DNA of 33,512 nucleotides from Candidatus Micrarchaeota archaeon CG1_02_51_15. Its GTDB lineage: Archaea; Micrarchaeota; Micrarchaeia; Norongarragalinales; UBA8480. The first letter of the stretch is position 1, and every line of letters begins with the position of its first letter. Location: the NCBI GenBank assembly GCA_001871495.1, contig MNVG01000035.1, forward strand, positions 1 through 33,512, given 5' to 3'. Shown one piece after another: positions 1 to 6,919 of the stretch. The notes below the pieces were generated by a model. It was not told where the DNA came from, did no database searches, and saw only the letters and a program-made list of their open reading frames with translations. The position numbers and the translations under genes were made by a program.

Positions 1-120
1 AAAAGCAGTACGCCAAGCAACACGACAAAAAAATTTAACTAAAATGTTCCAATATTTAACATATTAGCTATATATGCGGAGTAACCATAGCATTGCGTGG
101 TGTTTGCTAACGTAGACGTT

Positions 121-210
121 ATGGAAGGCATTATGCTGGCCTATTCGATAATATTGCTTGCAGCAAGCGCGGTTTATTCTTCGAAATACAAAGAAAGCAA
201 CGCCAAGTAG
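121..210 (+). CDS. putative 29-aa single-TM microprotein (MEGIMLAYSIILLAASAVYSSKYKESNAK)
   Basis: ATG ORF not in supplied track; hydrophobic; stop 3 nt before the next membrane ORF, same strand. Confidence 0.35.
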   Translation: MEGIMLAYSIILLAASAVYSSKYKESNAK

Positions 211-213
211 TTC

Positions 214-402
214 ATGGGCTTGCTTTTGTTGCTGGCATTCGCGTGTTTTTTTACGGTGGCAGAAGGATTTGTTTTTGGGGAGTTGTTTAATCTGCTAGAG
301 CACGCGTCAATGGCTCTTTTCGCTGTTCTTTCGTTCTTTTTCGTCAAGCAGTTCGTTGAAAACCTGGCTAAGAAGTATAGTGCGTTGAAGGTGAAGAAAT
401 GA
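214..402 (+). CDS. small two-TM membrane protein, unknown function
   Basis: 62-aa hydrophobic ORF; ATGA overlap with following ORF. Confidence 0.6.
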   Translation: MGLLLLLAFACFFTVAEGFVFGELFNLLEHASMALFAVLSFFFVKQFVENLAKKYSALKVKK

Positions 403-704
403 CGGACGCCGTGATTATTGCGTTGGAGGCAATCGCGTTCTTGTTCTTCCTAGGCTCGGCATTACTGGGTTTGCTTGTATTCAAGCAGACGAGACACTTT
501 ACCCAAGTTTGGCTAATGCCTCTTTTGGGTTATGCTGCCCTCGTGCTTTTTTCTTTTGCAACCGTGTTGGAGTGGTTTGGAATCGCGCCGGACCTGATGG
601 ACGTCGGATTACAACCGTTTGCAATGGGAATTGCAATCACGTTTTTCATTTGTTTTTACTTAATGACGTTCGAAGACTGGTTCCGACCATTTTCATTCGA
701 TTAA
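399..704 (+). CDS. small membrane protein (about three TM), unknown function
   Basis: 101-aa hydrophobic ORF translationally coupled to upstream ORF. Confidence 0.65.
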   Translation: MTDAVIIALEAIAFLFFLGSALLGLLVFKQTRHFTQVWLMPLLGYAALVLFSFATVLEWFGIAPDLMDVGLQPFAMGIAITFFICFYLMTFEDWFRPFSFD

Positions 705-756
705 GTAAGAAAAAAGAGAATGCCGCAGGGGAGACTTGAACACCCGGCCTCCAGAT

Positions 757-792
757 GGCTTAGAGCAAAAACCTTGAGTTTGCTTTTGCGCT
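757..792 (-). other. tRNA-Met intron 2 (36 nt, compatible with canonical 37/38 position)
   Basis: Sequence AGCGCAAAAGCAAACTCAAGGTTTTTGCTCTAAGCC between CTCATA and ATCTGG; one-nt boundary ambiguity. Confidence 0.8.
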
Positions 793-799
793 TATGAGT

Positions 800-833
800 T
801 TCGTGCAGTCCTTTTTAGGTTAAAAAAAGGCTA
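800..833 (-). other. tRNA-Met intron 1 (34 nt, between positions 30 and 31)
   Basis: Sequence TAGCCTTTTTTTAACCTAAAAAGGACTGCACGAA; hairpin CCTTTTT/AAAAAGG; boundary fixed by anticodon stem complementarity. Confidence 0.8.
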
Positions 834-929
834 CTGGCGCTCTATCCAGCTGAGCTACTGCGGCAACTTAATTATTTGGGGCAACCAATCAATAAAAACC
901 AGTGAGGCGTAAGAAGCTCTGGGTTAATA

Positions 930-1418
930 ATGGATTTTTCAATTGTTTTGGCGTCTCTTGAACACCCGGTCGTGACTGCACTCGCCGCTTTTTTGGACGG
1001 GTATTGGGCGATGTGCCTTATAGTTGCTTTCGTTGCGGCAATGTTTTTCACTAAAAAACGCTTGGCGCTTGCAATCGCGTTGCTTTTGGCACTTGCCTTG
1101 CTTCCGGGGATACGTGCGTTTTACGACCTTCCCCGGCCGTGTTCTTCGGATAAAGCGGCTTGCGTTGCCGAGCCCGGCTTTCCGTCGGTTCACGCTGCAA
1201 CCGCGTTCATTTTCGTTGCAAACGCAGTCGGGACTCCGTTGTTTTTCGTGTTCCTGCCGCTGGGCTTGTTTACCGCGTTTTCCCGCGTCTACTTGGGAGT
1301 CCATACTTTCGAGCAGGTTGCAGGCGGCATCGCGTTTGGAGTAATATTGTTTATTGCAGTCGACGTAGTGCTCAAAAAGGCACTGCCGTTGCTGCGCAAG
1401 GAGACCGGATTGACTTGA
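930..1418 (+). CDS. PAP2-superfamily phosphatase (membrane lipid phosphatase)
   Basis: DLPRP, PSVHA and SRVYLGVHTFEQV match PAP2 motifs; multiple TM segments. Confidence 0.85.
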   Translation: MDFSIVLASLEHPVVTALAAFLDGYWAMCLIVAFVAAMFFTKKRLALAIALLLALALLPGIRAFYDLPRPCSSDKAACVAEPGFPSVHAATAFIFVANAVGTPLFFVFLPLGLFTAFSRVYLGVHTFEQVAGGIAFGVILFIAVDVVLKKALPLLRKETGLT

Positions 1419-1963
1419 ACGAAACGCACCGGCAGTTGGCTCACGTTGCAGCAGGTACGGCGGTACTTGTTTCGGTGCTTACTTGGGGAGGGCAGGAAAC
1501 CCTTGCGGCATTAATTGCCTTGGTTTGCGCAGGAATGGCTTTTGCAACAGTGAAACTCTTGGGTTTTTCACTAGGGCCGCTTGAAAAACTGCTTGCTCGC
1601 TTTGAACGCGCAAAAGCAACGCCGTTCCAAGGGGCGATTACGCTTATGACCGGGTGCTTGTTTGCCCTTACTTTCTCGCCTTCAATCGCGTTCGGCTTGG
1701 CTGCAATAGCGATTCTGGCTTTCGGAGATGGGGCTGCAACTCTTTTTGGAAAAGGCGGCCGCGCGCCAATTCCGTGGAATTCCAACAAGACATGGCGAGG
1801 AAGCCTTGCGTTTTGCGCAATAGGCGGGCTTGCGGCGCTGCCGTTCATCGGAATAACCGCATTCGGTTACGCGGGAGTGCTTGCATTAATTGAAAGCATC
1901 GACTTGCAAGTGGATGATAACATAGTGATTCCGGTTGCGGCAGTATTGCTTAAACTGGTTTAA
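1415..1963 (+). CDS. dolichol/phytol kinase-like (SEC59/DGK1-type CTP-dependent lipid kinase family) membrane protein
   Basis: TM protein with LAFGDGAATLFGK...NSNKTWRGSLA; probable TTG start overlapping the stop of the PAP2 gene. Confidence 0.75.
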   Translation: MNETHRQLAHVAAGTAVLVSVLTWGGQETLAALIALVCAGMAFATVKLLGFSLGPLEKLLARFERAKATPFQGAITLMTGCLFALTFSPSIAFGLAAIAILAFGDGAATLFGKGGRAPIPWNSNKTWRGSLAFCAIGGLAALPFIGITAFGYAGVLALIESIDLQVDDNIVIPVAAVLLKLV

Positions 1964-1982
1964 ACCAAATGAGGGGAATAGA

Positions 1983-2609
1983 ATGGCGGGCGTTTTTATA
2001 GTGGTTGAAGGCATTGACGGCGCGGGAAAAGGCTTTGTCATGATGAAGCTCCAAGAACACATAACAGAACGCAGTAAAAAATACGATCACGTGCTGCTGA
2101 CTAGGGAGCCGACGCACGAAAAGCACGGCGCGAAGCTCCGCGAACTGCTGAAGAAGCATGACGACCCGTATTCTTCCAACCACGAGTTCCTCGACTTGTT
2201 CACTTCAGACCGCCGCGACCACTTGAGACACCACATCGAACCCTGCCTCGCCAAAGGTTATGTCGTACTCTGCGACCGCTTCAAGTACTCTACAATAGCG
2301 TTCCAGCAGGCACAAGGCATTCCGTTGGCGGAGGTAATCAAGTCGCAAGAAGGGTTCAAGGCCGCGGATTTGACGATATTGTTGGACTTGCCTGCAAATA
2401 CCGCTTTGGAGCGAGTTGCAAACCGGGCTGAAGGAACGGAGAAATTCGAGAAACTCGATTTTCAAGAGAAAGTCAGGCAAAATTATTTGATGCTCTCGCG
2501 AATGTTTCCCAACGAAAAAATCGCGGTAATCGACGCGTCAACGGACAAAGAAAACGTTTGGACGCAAGTTAAAACCGCTTTGGAAGAAAGCAAGGTGCTT
2601 CCTTACTAG
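1983..2609 (+). CDS. tmk: thymidylate kinase
   Basis: FIVVEGIDGAGKG P-loop region, LTREPT, CDRFKYSTIAFQQAQG, LLDLP..TALERV. Confidence 0.88.
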   Translation: MAGVFIVVEGIDGAGKGFVMMKLQEHITERSKKYDHVLLTREPTHEKHGAKLRELLKKHDDPYSSNHEFLDLFTSDRRDHLRHHIEPCLAKGYVVLCDRFKYSTIAFQQAQGIPLAEVIKSQEGFKAADLTILLDLPANTALERVANRAEGTEKFEKLDFQEKVRQNYLMLSRMFPNEKIAVIDASTDKENVWTQVKTALEESKVLPY

Positions 2610-2627
2610 AAACGTTTGAAAAAAAAG

Positions 2628-2652
2628 GGGGTTCAAAACCAATTTTAACCCC
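2628..2652 (-). terminator. hairpin followed on the minus strand by a T-run; candidate terminator
   Basis: GGGGTTcAAAA-ccaa-TTTTAACCCC (10 bp, one bulge); minus strand continues CCCCCTTTTTT. Confidence 0.5.
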
Positions 2653-2699
2653 GCGCGTCACAATAACTAACGCGCTCCAGTCGTCTAGTTCGGTCAAAG

Positions 2700-2742
2700 T
2701 AACTTTTTTTTAAACAAAAAAAGGCGTTTTACTGCCGAAAGG
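2700..2742 (+). other. tRNA-Glu intron 1 (about 43 nt) in the D-arm 3' strand
   Basis: TAACTTTTTTTTAAACAAAAAAAGGCGTTTTACTGCCGAAAGG; removal restores GTCT/AGAT D-stem pairing; one-nt boundary ambiguity. Confidence 0.78.
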
Positions 2743-2778
2743 ATACCGGCCTTTCAAGCCGATGACTCGGGTTCAAAT

Positions 2779-2822
2779 GCAAGCAAAACTGCGTTTTGCA
2801 GCTTTTTCGCTTGCGCGAAAAT
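2779..2822 (+). other. tRNA-Glu intron 2 (about 44 nt) in the T-loop
   Basis: GCAAGC/GCTTGC helix with inner CTGC/GCAG hairpin; removal restores GGGTTCAAATCCC; boundary can slide within AAAT. Confidence 0.8.
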
Positions 2823-2906
2823 CCCGGCTGGAGCACTCGTTTTTTTACAACACTCTGACAGCAACGACTTTGGGTTAGACCGTAATTGCCTATTAACGCG
2901 TCGAAT

Positions 2907-3845
2907 TCAAGGCAGGATTAGTTTTTCGGCCCTGAATGCCGAAATCAAAAAGATTGCGTAAAGGATCAACAGCACTATTCCTTGGGGCCGCTCGAGCTTG
3001 TGGTCGCGCTGGATGAAGTACCACACCAGCACCGAACTGATGCACATAAAAGCAACCAAATTGGTGAAGGCGGTGACGTTTGCGGTCAACGGGTTTATCA
3101 CTGCCGCCACGCCCATTACCAGCGTGAGGTTGGTAATGCAGCTTCCGAGTATGCTGCCCACTGCAAGCGCGGAGTGCTTGCGTTTTACCGCTGCCACGCT
3201 TACAGCAAGTTCTGGCAACGTAGTTCCCAAGGCGACTATTGTCGCGCCGACAAACGCGTTGGAAGCCCCTATTTTTCCGGCGAGGACTACCGCCAAGTCG
3301 ACGGCGTAATTGGAGCTTATAAGTATTAACACCAAACCTATTGTGAAGAGGAACGCGCTAGTTACGGCCTGGCGGGCGGAAACGGTTTCACCGTCGCCTA
3401 TTGAAACCCTCTTTTTGAGCATGAAGTAAGCAAATGCCGCGAATATCGAGAGTAATGCAACTGCCTCAAAACCATTGAACCAGTTAAGCATTATCACCAA
3501 CGGCAGTACGGATGCCGCAAGAAGTATGGCGGTAAGATCTTTCATCTCTTTCCGCTTGACCACTATTCCCCCGAACAAAGCAGCGATTCCAAGCACTAAA
3601 CACAAGTCCGCTATGTTAGCGCCGAGTATGTTACCCACGGCCAAGCCTGTGTTGCCCTGAAGGGTGGCCAAAACGGATATGACGAGTTCAGGCAATGACG
3701 TTGCCACCGCCACTAAAAGGAAACCTACTTCCATCTCGCCTATCTTGAAGAAACGGGCGAGGTTTATCGCGTGCGTTATCAGCCAATTAGACGCGTAGTA
3801 CAAGACCAGCAGTGAAATGACTAGTAGAGCCAGAGTTTCAATCAT
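2907..3845 (-). CDS. Na+/Ca2+ exchanger family (CaCA) membrane antiporter
   Basis: Internally repeated VGNILGANIADL / VGSILGSCITNL and ATSLPELVIS / GTTLPELAVS motifs. Confidence 0.9.
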   Translation of the reverse strand: MIETLALLVISLLVLYYASNWLITHAINLARFFKIGEMEVGFLLVAVATSLPELVISVLATLQGNTGLAVGNILGANIADLCLVLGIAALFGGIVVKRKEMKDLTAILLAASVLPLVIMLNWFNGFEAVALLSIFAAFAYFMLKKRVSIGDGETVSARQAVTSAFLFTIGLVLILISSNYAVDLAVVLAGKIGASNAFVGATIVALGTTLPELAVSVAAVKRKHSALAVGSILGSCITNLTLVMGVAAVINPLTANVTAFTNLVAFMCISSVLVWYFIQRDHKLERPQGIVLLILYAIFLISAFRAEKLILP

Positions 3846-3847
3846 TT

Positions 3848-5098
3848 TTAACCGGCTCTTTTTTGCGGCTTAGCACGCGGCGGCTTGGCGTAAGCCGCCG
3901 GAACCGATTCGGAAGCGCCGGACTCGAAGAAAAACACTCCAATTGTAGTGATTATGTTGGTGAAAAATATGCCCATGAAGACTATCTCCGCAAACATCGG
4001 AATGCCCACTCCCATTGAGAAGGGAAGCGTGGCGAGCACTGCGGCAGCCAAGCCGCGGGGCATCATCGAGATTAGGATGAGTTCGCTTCCCCGCAGTTGC
4101 TTCAAGCGACCGAACCACGCTTTTACCGCCAAGGCGCGGGCAATCAACGCGATTGCAACGAACGCCACCGAAATAAGCGTTACTTCCAACGACAACGCGG
4201 ACAAGTCGAATATGAACCCGATGTATATGAAGAAGAAGGTGCGCACGAAAAAGGAAATCTCGCGTTGAAACTGCCTTATCTCTTCGGACAGCACGAAGCC
4301 GTTCTTCATTCTCGCCGCGCGAGCAATCGGGTCCATGTTGGCGAGCATGAGCCCAAAAATAAGCACGCCTACTGCCCCGCTTCCCCCGAAGTAATCTATT
4401 ACCGAATAAGTAATGAATATGAACGCCAAGGTAAGCATGTAGCCGAAGTGCTCCAAGTTAAGCAAGCGAAGCGCCCACGCCCACACCAACGCCAGCAGCA
4501 GCCCGCCGACTATGGCTATCGAGAACGCGCTTGCAATGCTTGCCGAAGCCGCGTTGAAATCGGCGGTGGCGGAAGTCATGAACTGCATCAACGCCAGCGC
4601 CACTATTACGCACAACGCGTCGGTGAGGGCGGATTCAAGGCCGAGTATTATTTTTACGTCGGGCTTTACTTTCAGTTGTGAAACCACGGTGAAAACTATT
4701 GCCGAACTAGTTCCTCCAAGCACCGCGCCGAGCAAAAGGCCTTGAAGGAACGGCCACCCGAAGAAAGTCATCAACGCCCCGCTCAACACCACGGTCAACA
4801 CGAAAGTAAGGACGGTGAATACGCTGGCGTTGAAGAGGTCGCGGATTACCTTGAAAAAGTTGAGGTTGATTCCGCCGTCGAAAAGTATTATTATCAACGC
4901 CGCAGTCCCGATTAATGGCGCGAAGGAAGTTATGGCGGCGCCGGAAACGGTTTTGGAAAACCCGAGCACGGGCCCCAATAACACGCCGACTGCCATCAGA
5001 AGCAGAACGTCGGGAATCCCGGTCTTCTTGAAAAACTGGAGGCTGAAATAGCCTATAAACAGCAATGCGCCGAGAAGGAAAAACTCTTGTGCAATCAT
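3848..5098 (-). CDS. cation:proton antiporter (CPA/NhaP-like)
   Basis: About 12 TM; FDGGINLNF, LGGTSSAIVFTV, ESALTDALCVI, MMPRGLAAAVLA. Confidence 0.88.
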   Translation of the reverse strand: MIAQEFFLLGALLFIGYFSLQFFKKTGIPDVLLLMAVGVLLGPVLGFSKTVSGAAITSFAPLIGTAALIIILFDGGINLNFFKVIRDLFNASVFTVLTFVLTVVLSGALMTFFGWPFLQGLLLGAVLGGTSSAIVFTVVSQLKVKPDVKIILGLESALTDALCVIVALALMQFMTSATADFNAASASIASAFSIAIVGGLLLALVWAWALRLLNLEHFGYMLTLAFIFITYSVIDYFGGSGAVGVLIFGLMLANMDPIARAARMKNGFVLSEEIRQFQREISFFVRTFFFIYIGFIFDLSALSLEVTLISVAFVAIALIARALAVKAWFGRLKQLRGSELILISMMPRGLAAAVLATLPFSMGVGIPMFAEIVFMGIFFTNIITTIGVFFFESGASESVPAAYAKPPRAKPQKRAG

Positions 5099-5195
5099 AG
5101 CAAAGCTAACGCCAAGAGAATATAAAAATGCGGCAGGGTGAGACTCATGGCTATTGAAAATGAACTATACGGGAATAAAGGAGAGAAGCAATTAT

Positions 5196-5237
5196 TTAAA
5201 AAAAGAAGATACGCCCTCCATAAAATTAAGAGAGGGC
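5196..5237 (-). terminator. hairpin plus T-run downstream of the pilin gene
   Basis: Minus strand GCCCTC...GAGGGC stem followed by GTATCTTCTTTTTTT. Confidence 0.6.
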
Positions 5238-5252
5238 ATTTTTACAAACAAT

Positions 5253-5729
5253 TTAAGCCGTGCTTCCAGAGAAGAATGAACAGGCGCGGACGTTCTGAGG
5301 CGCAATAGCCACTGCCGTTCCAGTTGAACCGGTTGCAAGATATGTTGCAGATATATTACAAGTACTCCCGTTCTCGTTGGATGGAGCGTTCTCGTCGGAT
5401 GCACTCCAGAAACAGTTATTATAATGATCAAATGACGAATTGCCGGCAAGCAGAACTGCATCCGTACAGTACCCTGAAACAGCGTAGTAGCTAGCATTAT
5501 AACCCGTTCCGATGTATCCTTTCCACGCTCCTTCTCCACACCAATTCAAGCATTGGGTTCGTGTGTTGATTTGAGCAGCATTAGCAGACTCTTGTACATT
5601 CGTCTGAGTATCATTCAACAGTCCTCCTTTGAGGATTACTATTACTAATACTACTATTAGCAGGATTCCTGCCAAGAGCAGTATGTATTCGAAGGCCCCC
5701 TGGCCTTTCTTTCGAGTGGGAATTTCCAT
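5253..5729 (-). CDS. class III signal peptide (archaeal type IV pilin-like) protein
   Basis: N-terminus RKKGQGAFEYILLLAGILLIVVLVIVIL is the class III signal-peptide QGAFEYILLLAG motif; Cys-containing secreted domain. Confidence 0.85.
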   Translation of the reverse strand: MEIPTRKKGQGAFEYILLLAGILLIVVLVIVILKGGLLNDTQTNVQESANAAQINTRTQCLNWCGEGAWKGYIGTGYNASYYAVSGYCTDAVLLAGNSSFDHYNNCFWSASDENAPSNENGSTCNISATYLATGSTGTAVAIAPQNVRACSFFSGSTA

Positions 5730-5845
5730 TTTTATTTACTACCTCCGTACGAACGGTTTTTTTACGCAACTGAAAGCGTTTTAACTGGATTAAGCTACTT
5801 TAAAGGGGTTTAAAAACGTTTACTGAACCGCCCTTTAAGGAAGGG

Positions 5846-6211
5846 TCAGTCTCGCTCGGCTATCATTGCAAGGCGTTGTTCGATTTCCTTGAGCTGTTTT
5901 TGAGAGTCGTTTATTACTCCACGGTAAGTTGAAGCGGCTATTTGTCCTTTGGAGTACTTTTTTTTCGCCTGTTTTACTACTGCTTCGAGGTTGTCGCGCT
6001 TGGCTGCAAGCTCGTCAATTTCGGTGACTTTATAGGCGACGATGTCGTCCATCAAGTCTTTTTCCCTATCGCCCGGCTTCAGTGGGGCAAATGCAGCTGC
6101 GACTTCAGGCGTGAAGGGAAACAAGCGTTTTTGGTACCAGAAGTAGAGCAGTACGACTACTTCAAAGGCAATTATTGCGTCGAGCAGCAACTCGACTTCA
6201 GGCGACGCCAT
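5846..6211 (-). CDS. N-terminally membrane-anchored coiled-coil protein, unknown function
   Basis: One TM then charged helical region; coding on same strand as neighbours. Confidence 0.6.
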   Translation of the reverse strand: MASPEVELLLDAIIAFEVVVLLYFWYQKRLFPFTPEVAAAFAPLKPGDREKDLMDDIVAYKVTEIDELAAKRDNLEAVVKQAKKKYSKGQIAASTYRGVINDSQKQLKEIEQRLAMIAERD

Positions 6212-6279
6212 GTTTTTTCCCTCATACTAAGTGTTAGAAAGTGGGAGCGGGATTGCTTTTAACGCTTGCGGACTATGCT

Positions 6280-6864
6280 TTAAGGCGCGAACCTTTGTTC
6301 AACTGCTTTCCAGCCTATTGCTTTAAAGAACGAGTCAAGGTAGTCGGCGCGTTTGAGGCCGTAGTCGGTCAGGTAAGCGTGTTCGAACACGTCGGCAACT
6401 AGGATTGGCACGCAGCCGGTCAAGTGGCCGACGTCGTGTTCGTTTATCCAGCAAGTGAAAATGAAGTCGGATTGCTTGTCGTAGTAGGATACTGCCCAGC
6501 CGATTCCGCGCATTGCGGCGGTTGCGCGGAAGTATTCTTCGAATTCTTTTAACGAACCGTATTGGGCAGTTATTTTTTTGTACAACGCCGAGTTTTCGTC
6601 TGGTGGAACCGGGTTTTTGGAGAGGTTTTGGAAGTACAGTTCGTGGAGGCGCATTCCGTTGAATTCCCAGCCGAGCCTGTGTTTGAGTTCCGCGAACTCG
6701 AGGGTTGCGGTTTGTTTTGAGTCCGAGAGGGCAATGATTTTTTCAACGAGTTTGTTGGTGTTGGCAACATACCCTTGGTATAGCGTGAAGTGGTTTTTCA
6801 GGATTTGGTCGCTGAAGCCCGGGGTTCCGAGTAAGTGTTCGAATTTAGTTGGTTCGAAATACAT
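6280..6864 (-). CDS. Fe/Mn superoxide dismutase family protein
   Basis: KNHFTLYQGYV, RLHELYFQNL, GWAVSYYD, ADVFEHAYLTDYGLKRADYLDSFFKAIGWKAVEQRF; the four expected ligands H, H, D, H present. Confidence 0.85.
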   Translation of the reverse strand: MYFEPTKFEHLLGTPGFSDQILKNHFTLYQGYVANTNKLVEKIIALSDSKQTATLEFAELKHRLGWEFNGMRLHELYFQNLSKNPVPPDENSALYKKITAQYGSLKEFEEYFRATAAMRGIGWAVSYYDKQSDFIFTCWINEHDVGHLTGCVPILVADVFEHAYLTDYGLKRADYLDSFFKAIGWKAVEQRFAP

Positions 6865-6919
6865 TTTTGATTACGCCTCCTCGTTTTATTTCTCGGAGTC
6901 TTCAAGGGAGGGGACTATT

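Larger units (their letters stand above)
721..864 (-). tRNA. tRNA with anticodon CAT (elongator Met, or Ile2-CAT) containing two introns
   Basis: Acceptor GCCGCAG/CTGCGGC plus A73, D-arm GCTCAGCTGGATAGAGC, T-arm GGGTG-TTCAAGT-CTCCC; CCAG|ACTCATA|ATCTGG gives a perfect anticodon arm only after removal of 34-nt and 36-nt inserts; mature length 74 nt. Confidence 0.88.
2674..2835 (+). tRNA. tRNA-Glu (anticodon TTC) containing two introns
   Basis: Acceptor GCTCCAG/CTGGAGC plus A73; anticodon arm CGGC-CTTTCAA-GCCG; T-stem TCGGG/CCCGG; D-arm and T-loop each interrupted; mature length 75 nt. Confidence 0.88.

Noticed and set aside
1160-1414. N-terminal extension of the dolichol-kinase-like ORF
   Set aside because: Overlaps the PAP2 gene out of frame; domain begins at LNETHRQ, TTG start 1415 is preferred
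4097-4681. 194-aa plus-strand ORF opposite the antiporter
   Set aside because: Antisense of a well-supported multi-TM gene; composition is typical of shadow translation
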